A DNA stretch of 64,000 bases from Apostichopus japonicus (lineage: Eukaryota; Echinodermata; Holothuroidea; Aspidochirotida; Stichopodidae): assembly GCF_037975245.1 (NCBI RefSeq), contig NC_092563.1, forward strand, positions 22,662,960 to 22,726,959, read 5' to 3'. The stretch's first letter is position 1, and each line of letters opens with the position of its first letter. Below are positions 34,801 through 41,159 of this stretch, one piece after another. Position numbers and translations under genes: made by a program. The notes below the pieces were generated by a model. It saw nothing but the letters and a program-made list of their open reading frames with translations. It was not told where the DNA came from and did no database searches.

Positions 34801-37171
34801 AGTAGTAGCTATATATGTTATGGTCTTCTCAGAATGAAATTGACATACTAATGTAAGTTTCCATCGTAAGATTGAGTTTAGTTTCCGTAATTAAAGACGA
34901 CCACAATGCATCAGACTCAAGAGCTATTTTAATTTTTTCTACAAGCAGGCCTATCTTGCGGTCTACTACTAGTGCAAAGCTTATGATGCACATTAGTTAC
35001 GGCTAATACAATTGTATATGTCTGAGGGCTCGGACACAACTTCACACCTCAGCACTATCAGCAGGGACCATATCCAAAATAGTCTCTTTAAAGCAGGGTT
35101 GTCCAACCTACCGGCCCGCCGCAGGGTTGCGTCCGGCCCGCCAGAGATGCTCTACGGTGCGAAATTTTAGTGAGCAGATTTATTGTTAACAATTTGAAGC
35201 TATATAATCAATTATTCGAACCTTCTGGGTCCAAAAACTGCATACAGGTCAGTTTGTGTGACACTCTCAGCAGGGGGGGGGGGCTGGACTTTATTCATCT
35301 GTTTTATCAGGAAGGAAAATAAATCAGTACACTCCACGCGCAGTGCTCACATTCTGTTGCCTTAGGTTTCGGGCCAAAAATCGAAAAATCGAGCGTACGG
35401 TTCATGCGGCCCCCTCCTTCATCATAATCATTCCATGTGGCCCTCCTCTGCAAAAGGTTGGACAACCCTGCTTAAAAGCAAGTCTTTGGGTATTGGAGTA
35501 AATCTTCCTCTGTCCCAGAATGGCAACCAGAGATAAACTCTTTCTTGTGTCCTTTGAAGCATAGTTCTCAGTATCCATTGATCTGTGCCAATGAGTGCTC
35601 ATTGAGAGGCAAAAATATGTCTCCTCTTCGACCCCCTACCCCCAACACCTTAGGATTTCCAGGGGTGAAGTGGTAATCCCTAGGCATTGGTGGCAAACAA
35701 CAACCATCTGGAACCAGTTTAAGACGTCTGCTGAATCTGCCCTTTGCCTCCGCATCTTCCTACACACTGCTGGGCATGCAACCTTCTAAGTTCTCCATCT
35801 CCATCTCCCTCATTTGCATACGCCCCTACCAGACCCTGGTCCACTAAAATAGTTATTGTTCAATCTGCCATCTCTCTTCTTCTTTTTCCCTCTCTCTCTC
35901 ACTCTTTCTCTCTCTAGGAGTGGTTTGAATAGTCACTTTACCTGGGCTTAACATGCCATCTAACTATTAGCTCTTCAGTAGCCTACCCATAAGCATTTTA
36001 CATTGAACATGGCAGGAGACCAATCAGCTGTTTGTCATGAATATAATGTTTGGTAACCTCTATTCCAAGGTGAAACAGTTGAAACTGCAGATTCGCACAT
36101 TTAACCATTCAATATTACAGAACTACGTGAAAGTCGACAATGACAATGAGTACCACCAAATAATTCCTTCCTAAGAGCTGAATCCTGCTCTCTGTATATT
36201 AATCACTGGCTTGTGACCATCTTATGTCTTCCTTCAGATTGTCAGTTTATTTGTGATAATATAGGTAAGATGAGCTAATTACTGTAATATTAGCTAAAAG
36301 GAGAACAAACCCAACCATCATTTAAATGTCAGTGTATAAGTCCCTAAAGCAGGCACGTAGCCAAAGGGGGGGGGGCAAAGGGGGCAGCCAACCCCCTTGA
36401 GCAATTTTTTTTGTATGTTTCTATGATATCGCTACTAATTTCAAAAGAGAAAATGTTAAGATGCCTCTTATAAGGTCTGGGAAGTGACATTTCCAGCGAT
36501 CTGGGAGTCATTTTCAGCCACAATTTTCTTGTACGCCTCGCGCCAGCCCATGGTGGCGCTATGCTTAGATAGTTTGCTTACAGGTTCGCCCCTCCCTTGT
36601 GAAATTCCTGGCTACGCGCCTGCCCTAAAGAGTGTTTATCTTAAACATCTCTATGACTAGATTCAGTGATTATCGTTGAGTTTGCATCTCCATCAATACA
36701 AAGAACAGAGAAGCTAGAAATTTTAAGATACTTGAATACAAAAGAAATGTAAGGTATCTACCACATCTTACCATTGTAGGTCACAAAGCGCTGTTTAGTA
36801 GAAGGTATAGCTTCCAAGAGTTCCTTCTCCTTATCATTCAATGGTGCAAATATATGTGGAGACCACTGAACTTGAAGTCTAGTAGAACACACAGCTGTCA
36901 TGATAACCTTCTTTGATTTGGATTCCTTTTCTCTATAGCTCTTTGTGGAAGTCTGTGAGGATGCATCATAATAATATAGTTCTCCTTTCTCAGCACACTT
37001 GGGGAAAACTGAACGATAGTCAACCCTAGGGACATCATCTTTGATCAAAATATACCAGGGATGTAGTTTATATGTCTCCTCCCACAGGGATGCAGGTAAT
37101 GATTGGCAATGATCAGCCATTATGCAGCGGTTGGTGGAGCTGGGTCTCTATCTTTGCGTAACTCACGAACA
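1562..37171 (-). CDS. CYLD-like double CAP-Gly protein with three death-fold domains (10-exon gene model, 3' end missing)
   Basis: Ten minus-strand exons were assembled by hand: 36772-37171 (start codon at 37120), 33984-34150, 30833-31162, 30265-30400, 28313-28417, 26959-27030, 25728-25991, 13460-13726, 4279-4545 and 1562-1822. Every junction is GT-AG and reading phases agree throughout (1, 0, 0, then 1 at every later junction), giving about 739 codons without a stop. Seen in sequence: a CYLD-like leader (residues 1-125), CAP-Gly 1 (about 127-207), CAP-Gly 2 (about 240-321), a hydrophilic linker (328-474) and three death-fold domains (about 490-562, 575-650, 655-737). Known: CYLD is a cytoplasmic deubiquitinase that restrains NF-kB signalling, and death domains form homotypic signalling assemblies. 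Inferred: this is a CYLD-derived adaptor lacking the USP enzyme. Two adjacent genes read as one cannot be excluded without RNA, and the product is still open at the last donor. Confidence 0.75.
1990..3060. repeat. Degenerate copies of dispersed repeat family A
   Basis: Intron sequence with fragments of the family A unit: TGACCTC or TTGACCT stretches, 'TATGAACTTCAACCAAGATA'-type blocks and a short (CA)-rich tail at 2160-2190. Copies are strongly diverged. I see no coding exon here. Confidence 0.5.
3083..3975. mobile_element. Degenerate DNA element with GGGTA-rich termini
   Basis: The left end holds repeated GGGTAACCGGGTAC-type motifs. The right end, in reverse complement, reads GGGTATCCAAGTATCTGGG, giving imperfect inverted termini about 890 bp apart. 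I could not settle a target-site duplication, so the boundaries and superfamily (hAT is possible) are uncertain. The interior has no transposase frame. Confidence 0.4.
4020..4230. repeat. Family A repeat fragment
   Basis: Contains the typical run of TTTGAACCATGACC, TGTGACCTC and TTGACCTG blocks of family A between the element at 3.1-4.0 kb and the exon at 4279. Confidence 0.45.
4279..4545 (-). CDS. Exon 9: second death-fold domain
   Basis: A 267-nt internal exon (residues about 564-652), acceptor TTTGCAG, donor GTATGT, phase 1-1. It gives the clearest death domain of the three: the helix-1/2 motif VTNSWKLFVAELGV with its conserved tryptophan, a mid-domain AFDIWNTNERG matching the helix-4 'W' motif, and the C-terminal LLKACRAIGRDTLADEIEQ matching the family's closing helices (L..aLr.iGr.dla). 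In death-domain families these surfaces mediate homotypic or heterotypic assembly. The exon equals exon 8 in length and phase, as expected of tandem duplication. Partners cannot be told from sequence alone. Confidence 0.85.
4853..5243. mobile_element. hAT-like MITE, 391 bp, copy 1
   Basis: Termini CAGGGTTGTCCAACCT and AGGTTGGACAACCCTG are inverted repeats. They are flanked by a perfect 8-bp target duplication TGATAGTC (4845-4852 and 5244-5251). An 8-bp duplication with CAGGG ends is the hAT signature. No transposase is encoded. A second copy lies at 35094-35470. Confidence 0.9.
5560..6000. repeat. Family A repeat fragments
   Basis: Two to three diverged units with the order TTTGACCTCCACCAGTCTCA, a GCACTTATCAAG block, TTATCTTGTTTACAAGGTTTTC and TTGACCTCAATGACC. 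A (CA)-rich tail begins at 6008, then a family B element. Confidence 0.6.
6039..6200. mobile_element. Family B MITE, copy 1
   Basis: About 160 bp with imperfect inverted ends, CATTCAGACCGAGGAT on the left and ATTCTGACCGAGGAC in reverse complement on the right. It is embedded in (CA)-rich tails. Related copies lie at 32310-32432, 39000-39154 and 58313-58462. Only the short inverted ends argue for a transposon origin. Confidence 0.6.
6250..7310. other. Intron sequence with no recognised gene
   Basis: AT-rich. Between 6817 and 7204 there are facing TGGGAAC and GTTCCCA blocks with GGTACC and GGACCGG motifs that may be a decayed MITE. No target duplication or coding frame was found. Confidence 0.4.
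7319..8981. mobile_element. hAT-like non-autonomous element, 1.66 kb
   Basis: Inverted ends CAGCCCTTTTTAATT and CAACCCTTTTTAATT (reverse complement of the right end) are flanked by a perfect 8-bp duplication GGCGTGAC (7311-7318 and 8982-8989). Both subterminal regions carry several copies of a GTCGCC or GGCGAC motif, typical of transposase-binding subterminal repeats. The interior is AT-rich. An 86-codon frame at 7526-7786 has no recognisable domain, so the element looks non-autonomous. Confidence 0.88.
10796..11060. mobile_element. hAT-like CAGGGGCGTAG element, right end not found
   Basis: The left terminus CAGGGGCGTAGCGAAGG matches the other 'GCGTAG' elements in the window. Inside, a 53-bp block is repeated directly at 10840-10892 and 11001-11054. 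A 32-bp perfect hairpin lies between them (10896-10962). No matching right terminus or duplication of TATGTGAC was found, so the copy is truncated or rearranged. Confidence 0.55.
10896..10962. repeat. Perfect 32-bp inverted repeat (hairpin), 3-nt loop
   Basis: Arms 10896-10927 and 10931-10962 are exact reverse complements around the loop ACA. Each arm joins an AT-rich half to a G/C-homopurine half. Confidence 0.9.
12380..12405. repeat. Poly-T tract
   Basis: An uninterrupted run of 26 T, on the plus strand. It could be the reverse of a retroposon tail, but no flanking retroposon body is recognised. Confidence 0.85.
13460..13726 (-). CDS. Exon 8: first death-fold domain
   Basis: A 267-nt internal exon (residues about 475-563), acceptor CATTCCTAG, donor GTAAAC, phase 1-1. 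After a proline-rich lead-in (DPPPYPFSVYEG) comes a helical domain. LFHGLISELELTDKWRAS carries the helix-2 tryptophan, FESVLQSWWKDIHEG carries the mid-domain tryptophan pair, and LLMFLGQYGREDIRDHIEK is the closing death-domain motif. It joins in frame to exon 7 across a 12-kb intron and to exon 9 across a 9-kb intron. The long introns are the main reason to want transcript confirmation. Confidence 0.8.
13727..17260. other. Intron, no exon recognised
   Basis: AT-rich intron sequence. At 16490-16590 a short unit (GTAGGTGAAGTCC plus a GTAAAAGATAAG stretch) is repeated two to three times. At 15650-15715 the block CACCTGGTAAACT is duplicated. An early diverged unit of the 17.3-kb array appears near 15840. 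No frame with domain content was found. Confidence 0.55.
17270..18140. repeat. Tandem array, unit about 340 bp (about 2.5 copies)
   Basis: Blocks such as ATGTTATCAATTGCAAGACT recur at about 17530 and 17876. The 'TATGTACCACCCACCCACCA' block recurs at 17720 and 18063. The units contain family A-like TTTGACC-TGTGACC segments and end in a (CA)-rich tail followed by the block that starts the 18.2-kb duplicated segment. Confidence 0.75.
18180..18920. repeat. Duplicated 750-bp intronic block, copy 1
   Basis: Highly similar, with small indels, to 28855-29625. Both begin at the end of a family A copy (ATCATTGAAACCAAAAATG) and include blocks such as GTTGCCCTCCAACTGACCAC and ACAAATATTTACAGGGAAGC. No conserved long frame is shared, so a repeat or duplicated non-coding segment is more likely than a gene. 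Confidence 0.8.
19230..20800. repeat. Family A repeat cluster (variant with longer units)
   Basis: Three to four units of about 250-400 bp share 'AAAATATCAA..GTGTCACACCTTGGCACTGGGAGTTATTG' style blocks, seen at about 19328, 19933 and 20537. A perfect DR1 motif TGACCTTTGACCT lies at 20107-20119. The second unit is interrupted by the SINE at 19633-19932. The cluster ends in a (CA)-rich tail at 20735-20780. Confidence 0.75.
19633..19932 (-). mobile_element. tRNA-derived SINE, about 300 bp
   Basis: Read on the minus strand, the 5' 90 bp resemble a tRNA-Ser/Leu-type gene. The A box TGGCCGAGTGG is at 19915-19925 and a perfect B box GGTTCGATTCC at 19853-19863. These are the internal RNA polymerase III promoter. 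A unique body follows and the element ends in a (TTA)n tail at 19633-19648. It interrupts a family A unit exactly after AAAATAT. The uninterrupted versions at about 19330 and 20538 act as empty sites. Flanking AATAT suggests a short target duplication. It is not a functional tRNA. Confidence 0.88.
21040..22625. repeat. Family A tandem array, ten units of about 145 bp
   Basis: The block ACCTCCAC plus AAAACAATAGGCTTCTTGTA recurs near 21158, 21330, 21477, 21617, 21763, 21908, 22046, 22198, 22343 and 22488. Each unit continues with TACTCAATGTGGTAC, a CTTCCCTTCTTGAGATATCG block and GTGTTTACAAGGTTTTCACA. Most units carry TGACCTTTGACCT or near variants, a DR1-type nuclear-receptor sequence (perfect at 21472, 21758 and 22483). 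The array ends in a (CA)-rich tail and GCCATC. Confidence 0.9.
22655..22997. mobile_element. hAT-like MITE nested in a family A tail, 343 bp
   Basis: Ends CAAGGGCATAGGAACCG and, in reverse complement, CAGTGGCGTAGGAAGG are inverted repeats. Flanks GCCATCGT (22647-22654) and GCCATCAT (22998-23005) form an 8-bp duplication with one mismatch. The interrupted host sequence (GCCATCATGAATGCA) is intact at 18167. The interior has a duplicated ATTGCACCAAATTGCATCT-type block and C-rich tracts. Confidence 0.88.
23040..25420. other. Intron, no gene or clear repeat recognised
   Basis: AT-rich DNA inside the 12-kb intron between exons 7 and 8. There are no matching splice-bounded frames, no terminal inverted repeats and no long tandem repeats that I can see. 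Confidence 0.5.
25420..25500 (-). mobile_element. Degenerate tRNA-like SINE head
   Basis: On the minus strand, GTAGTCAAATGGCTTAGGCA resembles the 5' half of a tRNA-Ser/Leu type gene. GGTCGAATCCTGG is a one-base-short B box. The intervening GGACTTGGGATC resembles an anticodon stem-loop. The stems do not close properly, so this is a retroposon relic rather than a tRNA gene. Confidence 0.5.
25728..25991 (-). CDS. Exon 7: Lys/Ser-rich linker
   Basis: A 264-nt internal exon (residues about 387-474), acceptor GAAATAG, donor GTGAGC, phase 1-1. It encodes a hydrophilic, probably disordered linker: a basic-acidic stretch (KVKGKSARKSEDQEDEN), methionine- and asparagine-rich central residues, and a Gly/Pro/His-rich part ending FRSMWKSP. 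No fold is recognised. CYLD also has a long disordered linker between its CAP-Gly domains. In this gene the linker leads straight to death domains. Confidence 0.7.
26240..26460. repeat. Family A repeat fragment
   Basis: A diverged unit with TGACCATTGACTTGCACTGA, 'GATTCTTGTATCCACTAAGG' and a short (CA)-rich tail at 26430. Confidence 0.5.
26959..27030 (-). CDS. Exon 6: short linker exon
   Basis: A 72-nt exon (residues about 363-386), acceptor TTTATTCAG, donor GTGAGT, phase 1-1. The peptide begins DDLQSFSSIDIKVPP and ends KWDETA. No domain is recognised. It is accepted because both splice sites are strong and its phase fits its neighbours. Confidence 0.65.
27031..28312. other. Intron, no gene recognised
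   Basis: AT-rich intron between exons 5 and 6. No repeat family, coding frame or structured element was recognised. Confidence 0.5.
28313..28417 (-). CDS. Exon 5: acidic linker exon
   Basis: A 105-nt exon (residues about 328-362), acceptor ATCATCAG, donor GTGAGT, phase 1-1. The encoded stretch is strongly charged (KEEVDAERDYNGKEQ, then DDERRT) and ends FERGTNQF. No domain is recognised. It follows CAP-Gly 2 directly and begins the linker. Confidence 0.65.
28640..29760. repeat. Family A unit followed by duplicated 750-bp block, copy 2
   Basis: 28640-28855 is a single family A unit ending in a (CA)-rich tail. From 28855 to about 29625 the sequence parallels 18180-18920 block by block, with indels. 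A shared ATGCAAAAGAGACAACA block lies further out, near 29690 here and 18980 there. The arrangement suggests a repeat carried as a unit, or an old duplication inside this gene's introns. Confidence 0.75.
30265..30400 (-). CDS. Exon 4: C-terminal half of CAP-Gly 2
   Basis: A 136-nt exon (residues about 283-327), acceptor TTCTTTCAG, donor GTATAG, phase 0-1. It continues the second CAP-Gly domain. DGFKKPAVNTNGFYKGKAFF occupies the position of the family's glycine-rich GKNDG loop and the following 'Y..F' strand, then ALKNPKYTVTVEQSAIRQI closes the domain. The GKNDG motif that grips EEY/F tails in microtubule-type CAP-Gly proteins is replaced by VNTNG, as degenerate loops are in CYLD itself. Tubulin-tail binding is therefore doubtful. 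Confidence 0.75.
30833..31162 (-). CDS. Exon 3: end of CAP-Gly 1 and start of CAP-Gly 2
   Basis: A 330-nt exon (residues 173-282), acceptor TGTAATTCAG, donor GTAAGA, phase 0-0. Its first 35 residues finish CAP-Gly 1. TNYGDCNGTHRSTNYFKCD aligns with the CAP-Gly 'tDG.y.g..yF.C' stretch, and GIFLPINKLVPL matches the closing strand (CYLD 'GVFVALDKLEL'). A lysine-rich spacer follows. CAP-Gly 2 starts near residue 240 with LKIGVTVEIKTIL and KGTIVNMAVFEGNTLFAVEL, the family's opening strands. One exon bridging two domains mirrors the interleaved domain layout seen in real multi-CAP-Gly genes. Confidence 0.8.
31163..31870. other. Intron, no gene recognised
   Basis: AT-rich intron directly upstream of exon 3. 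No recognisable repeat or coding frame is present. Confidence 0.5.
31870..32310. repeat. Family A repeat, about 2.5 diverged units
   Basis: Blocks TTGACCTCCACCAATTTCTG, GGTATCCACACACTGAGTAT and TTGAGATAGCATGTTTACAA recur in order. A TTCCATCTGCACC unit follows. It is continuous with a family B copy. Confidence 0.65.
32310..32432. mobile_element. Family B MITE, copy 2 (left end eroded)
   Basis: Shares TTTTTTTCCATTGTTCACAT, CTTAACAATA and the right end AAAGTCCTCAGTCAGAA with the other family B copies. The left inverted end is poorly kept. Confidence 0.5.
33250..33540. repeat. Family A repeat unit
   Basis: The unit runs TCAGACCTTGACACATGTTG, ATTTTACCTCTACC, GTATGAAGTTCAAACAAAGA and TTACAAAGTTTTCAGATTTT. 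It leads directly into the CATA microsatellite, which probably grew from its (CA)-rich tail. Confidence 0.6.
33545..33865. repeat. (CATA)n microsatellite, about 320 bp
   Basis: Nearly pure ACAT tetranucleotide repeats with scattered G variants (ATGC) and a CACA-rich end. Six-frame reading gives long artefactual frames of Tyr-Ile-His or Cys-Met-Tyr-Val, which are not genes. Confidence 0.97.
33984..34150 (-). CDS. Exon 2: N-terminal part of CAP-Gly 1
   Basis: A 167-nt exon (residues about 117-172), acceptor TTTCTTTAG, donor GTGAGT, phase 1-0. LLFGAQLQINDPVQLCAG opens the domain. KLKYIGPLKGQKGTMFGIHL matches the diagnostic CAP-Gly strand 'G.vryiGp......G.f.GV.L' and lines up with CYLD CAP-Gly 1 ([21 protein letters not shown]). 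The rest of the domain is in exon 3, which joins exactly in frame. This is the strongest single piece of evidence for CAP-Gly identity. Confidence 0.85.
34230..34610. repeat. Family A repeat unit pair
   Basis: Diverged units including ACTTGTACTTACTAAGGTGG, CAGACTTTGATCTCTGTAAA and a near-perfect DR1 TGACCTTTGACCA at 34487-34499. Confidence 0.6.
35094..35470. mobile_element. hAT-like MITE, 377 bp, copy 2
   Basis: Same family as 4853-5243: ends CAGGGTTGTCCAACCT and AGGTTGGACAACCCTG, with shared interior blocks such as GAGATGCTCTACGGTGCGAA and CATGCGGCCCCCTCCTTCAT. The flanks CTTTAAAG and CTTAAAAG form an 8-bp target duplication with one mismatch. Confidence 0.9.
36350..36622. mobile_element. 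hAT-like MITE with CAGGCRCGTAGCC ends, 273 bp
   Basis: Left end CAGGCACGTAGCCA and right end (reverse complement) CAGGCGCGTAGCCAGG are inverted repeats. They sit between perfect 8-bp duplications CCCTAAAG (36342-36349, 36623-36630). The interior matches, in reverse, the element disrupted by the LINE at 61.4-63.1 kb (shared ATCGCTGGAAATG and TAGCGATATCA blocks). It sits 150 bp downstream of exon 1's donor. Confidence 0.92.
36772..37171 (-). CDS. Exon 1 (first coding): start codon and CYLD-like leader
   Basis: An acceptor (TTATTTGCAG) begins this exon at 37171, so an untranslated first exon lies further upstream. The chosen ATG at 37120 has A at -3 and G at +4. In-frame TGA and TAG codons occur upstream in the 51-nt leader, which fixes it as the start. 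It encodes 116 residues beginning MADHCQSLPASLWEETYKLH. The region has no catalogued fold. Its length before CAP-Gly 1 equals that of CYLD, and its end (DKEKELLEAIPSTKQRF) parallels CYLD's 'FTELLLAITNCEERF'. The donor is GTAAGA after one base of the next codon. This part would act before the CAP-Gly pair, in the cytoplasm, with no signal peptide or membrane segment. Confidence 0.8.
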
Positions 37172-38040
37172 CTGCAAATAACAAAGGCAAAGAGCAATCA
37201 ATTGATTCTGATCTAGAAGTTTGGACCAGTGACAAAGACATAAGGAGAGTAAACTAGCAAAGCATTGTGAATTTTTGCTTTACCAGATGTGTAGTGAGAA
37301 GATGGCACAGCCACCTATAGTTCCATTCGGATCATAAAGGACATGGTCCAGAAATAGATTGCTCTCTGAGCTTCTATAGTTCCATGCAATATTTAAACAA
37401 AAGAAGAAAACAGACAGCCAAAAGGCTGAGTGATTCCTCGCAACATTTTACATTCCTGTGAAGTTGAGGACAATTTGTGACTTGTGCACACAATGTTTTT
37501 ATATACTTCTTCCAGCTTTACTTGTTGGAGTTGCTGTGATAACAAGTTGTTGAAATTAGTTTAGCTTTCACCTCTACAGAATACTATATAGTATTCTTGA
37601 AATGATTAAGACCCTGTTTAAATAAGACACAGGGCGCAGTATTGAACCCGAAATCAGAATGCGATTTTCAATGTAAACGCGGATCAGACCCCAGTTTGAA
37701 CCACCCGATGTACTCTTGTGGGAGGATCAGACCCAAGCCTGGTGTTAAATATTAATGAAAGCGCAGATTAAGGTTGACCTGGGACCAGCGGTTACCTGTA
37801 ACTTCTGAGGTTGTCTACATCAGTAATTTGAGATAACAGAAGCATATGAATGGTCAATGGTTTTGCGCCGTTTCTTCTAGTAAAAAAACCTCAACTTCCT
37901 GTGGTCACCGGCGAAAGTTCTAATACCAGAGCACACGTTCCACTGTAAATGCTCTGAGGCTAAAAATTCAATTCATCTTGTTTTAATGCTGAACACAAAG
38001 CGAGCTTGGAGTCTGGGAACTGTTATGTCAACATGGCGTA
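37172..38040. other. 5' intron or upstream sequence
   Basis: Just upstream of the first coding exon. A moderately G/C-richer stretch (37620-38030) has no recognised frame or terminal repeats. It is presumably part of the intron separating an untranslated first exon from the start codon. Confidence 0.4.
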
Positions 38041-38049
38041 AGGGGATCC

Positions 38050-38990
38050 ACATACTATGTATGAAGCTTTAAAGAATTCACAATTTGACCTTTGCTGCCT
38101 TCAAATGATGTTTGAACTCTAAAGAAAGCCAGAAAGCCAGTAGGTCTAGTGATTCCTTGACTTATAACTTTATATATGGAATCACCTGATTGATAGTGCA
38201 ACTGAGGAAAATAGGTCCTCAATACTAGTATCAGTACATCAGCAATTACTCCCAGATAACTTGGCCATTGTACAGGCTTTAAAGGTTCTACCCTTCTGAA
38301 AGTTGATGACATATAACAGTCATAGATAGATATGGATAACCCTTCCAGCCACTTAAAAGAACAAAGGTCAAAACCTGAGACAGTTAGTGACATAGAAAAG
38401 CCACTCATCAAAGAAATGGTGCTCAAAACTAAAACAGTTATCTGAGGGTCATTTTGGTGGAGGGTCACTGAGGGTCACTTTGACCAAGCTGTTATTCAAA
38501 AATGACCTTTGACCTCTATTGAAAAAACATCAAGTTTTTCTACTCAGATGGTGCATCTCATATTTTTTTTTCAATATGAAGTTCATACAGATTTTATGTG
38601 ATCATTAACGTTTCCAGACGTTGGCCACTGTTGACCCAAATGTCCTTTGACCTCCACAGAAAACAATACCCAACCTCTACTGTACTTGTTTACAAGCTAT
38701 TCAGACTTTGACCACTGTTGACATCAGATGACCCTCCACCTCCTCAGAAAGATATTTCAACTCAATATGATGCATCCACATACCAAATAAGAAGTGCATC
38801 TTCTGCACATTTGTGTTTACAAGGTATTCAGACTTCACCTCTCTTGGCCTCAAATGATCTTTGAACTTACCAGGAAACAAAAGGTGTTCTTCTACTTTAT
38901 AAGCTGCATATCACATACCAAATATGAAGTACACCCACCATATAGATTTGAGTTATCATGTTTAAAAGCCAAGGCTACAAATACACACAG
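38050..38990. repeat. Family A repeat cluster, about five units
   Basis: Units recur with TTTGACC..GTTGACC blocks and 'CCACATACCAAATATGAAGT'. A perfect DR1 TGACCTTTGACCT lies at 38503-38515. The cluster ends in a CACACA-type tail that abuts a family B element. Confidence 0.65.
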
Positions 38991-38999
38991 CTGTGTTTA

Positions 39000-39154
39000 C
39001 ATTCAGACTGCGGACCCATTGTTTTTTCCATTGTTCAAATCCATGTACTCTAATCTCAATAATACACCTTAACAATAGAATTCTTGCAAGGAGTTGGTGT
39101 TTCTTTAGAAATCAGAGAACCTGGATCATTTTGTTCAAGTCCTCAGTCAGAATG
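39000..39154. mobile_element. Family B MITE, copy 3
   Basis: Ends CATTCAGACTGCGGAC and, in reverse complement, CATTCTGACTGAGGAC are inverted repeats of 16 bp with two mismatches. A second family B left end (CATTCAGACTGTGGATCC) starts at 39193 after a CA-rich spacer. Confidence 0.65.
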
Positions 39155-39214
39155 CAAAACAAACGCACGCACCCACACACACGTGTGTTTTACATTCAGA
39201 CTGTGGATCCTGTT

Positions 39215-40750
39215 GCCAAATTTGGAAGGTAAGCACAATACTTTGAAAAGGCATCCTGGCAGAGAATGCCATGCAGTATGGGTTCCAGGTGCACATCATA
39301 GGGCACTGATATGACCGGACTCTCTGTCAGTTGTGTTTTGTATGTATCAAGTGACAGCTGGTAAGAAACATACTTTAAGGAATACTTCTGAGGAAACTTT
39401 CTTGTAGGCCTGTAAAAGACGAAATTAACCCTGTAACTTGGTGAACCTCTCATACAATGCCCAAAAAGAGAAAAGTTTGAGGCAAGTGCCACCTTCTTAC
39501 CAATCACCTCCCCAGCCCAACCAATCACAGCATCATCACCGACTGTAACTTACATTTTGACAAATCTGAGATGGTACTGTATGTTTAAAGAGTATATAAT
39601 CCATGACAGCTATGATAAATACATTTTTTTTACAATGCATAAGCCTATCTATGGCATACATTTCCTACCAGTTCCTACCATCAATGTGATATGTTGTACT
39701 ATATGTGCACAAAACTTAACTTAGCCCTGTTAGTCTTCAAATGGTGGTCAGTCTACGTCATAACCTTTACTAATTAATCTCATATACTGTACTACACAGG
39801 TTATCAGCTGACATCTCACAGGAACCACAAAACATCAAAGTTTCCACCACAATGGTGGTTTCTTTTATTTGTGTCAGGTCATACAGACAGAAAGTCAATA
39901 CTTCCTAAATCTCTTTTAATACCAACAATACTGCAGTATACTCGCTAGAACATGGTACAATTTGATTCTTATATGGCAGGTTCAAAATACTTTCTGGAAT
40001 GAAAATCATAACACAAAGGTATTGGACCAGCATGTGATATTTTTCGATACATAGTTCTGCTAAGCCTGTATATTTTATAAGAACTTTGTACTCTGCTAGA
40101 CTAGAGTTAATAGTAGTGTTATTTGCATTAAACAATTTTAACCAAAATGGTGCCACAAAGGTTACAAACTGAAACCAGTTGCTTTGGAATCATTGTTGTA
40201 TGACAAGGTAATTTAGCATTAAAAGAGAAAAAGTAACCTTTCCCAGAGTTTTAACAATTTCCTCCCAAAGAATGTAAACATCATTCAATTCAACACAGCT
40301 TTCATCCATTATGGTTTCTCAAACCTGGTTAATTTCCTTAATTCAATGTTGTAGACTTTTAAAATCTCTCCGTAGCAACTGTTACATTACAATCTATCAC
40401 CCTTTGTAGTTTATTAACTGACAACATTGTACACGATGTTAAAATAATCAAGGAAATTTCAAATTTTCAATTACCTATTCTATCAATTGGAAAACATGTT
40501 TACAAGTAAACCTGAAGAAACTTTTTTGTTTTGTTTGCATGTGCATCAAGTGAATTGCAAAGTCCCATTGAAAACCCAGTGAAACCAGTTTTAAACTTGC
40601 AACCCAACTGCATGGTTTTCCTTTCAGCCAAAACTGTGAAGCCTTAGCACCATACCTACAAGCACATTCCTTTTAATTGACAGCTCCTTTTAAGTCAATA
40701 TGAAACAGAAGCTTAACGTCTCAAAGTAATTATTAGGATAATTGGTGTAT
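39215..40750. other. Non-coding stretch, no gene recognised
   Basis: AT-rich. A 110-codon minus-strand frame at 39196-39528 has no recognised domain and is not longer than chance frames elsewhere in the window. No repeats were recognised. Confidence 0.4.
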
Positions 40751-40754
40751 GTCT

Positions 40755-41090
40755 ATAATGTTATCTGTGTATCTGGAGTGACTATAGATCAGGTTACGTC
40801 TGGCTTTGTATGGCCAGATGAAAGTTACCTGGACTATCTCTATATCCAGTTATATCTTGCTTTATATGGCCAGATAAAACCTTATCTGTATATCTGGATT
40901 GACTACATACCTATTTATATCTGGCTTTATATGGCCAGATAAAAAAAATCTGCATATCTGGATTGACTCTATATCAAGTGGTATCTGGCTTTATATTTCC
41001 AGATAAAACTTTATCTGCATATCTGGGCTGACTTTAAATCAAGTTATATCTGGCTTTGTATGGCCAGATATAAGCCAGATCTGGGATTTT
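40755..41090. repeat. Minisatellite of palindromic units, about 80 bp, four to five copies
   Basis: Each unit contains TATCTGGATTGACT, then TATCTGGCTTTATATGGCCA and GATAAAA. TATCTGGC and GCCAGATA flank a short centre, so every unit can form a small hairpin. The array abuts the (TA)n tract at 41099. Confidence 0.85.
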
Positions 41091-41096
41091 GGTAAG

Positions 41097-41098
<2 letters not shown>

Positions 41099-41157
<59 letters not shown>
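41099..41157. repeat. (TA)n microsatellite, left
   Basis: About 29 perfect TA dinucleotides, directly abutting the element at 41157-43347. Confidence 0.97.

Positions 41158-41159
<2 letters not shown>

Noticed and set aside
38055-38468. 137-codon minus-strand frame
   Set aside because: It lies in family A repeat sequence, has no recognisable domain, and no splice sites fit the neighbouring gene.
39196-39528. 110-codon minus-strand frame considered as an upstream exon
   Set aside because: The frame overlaps a family B repeat end, shows no known domain, and no matching donor and acceptor pair was found. The start codon at 37120 also has in-frame stops upstream, so no coding exon is needed.
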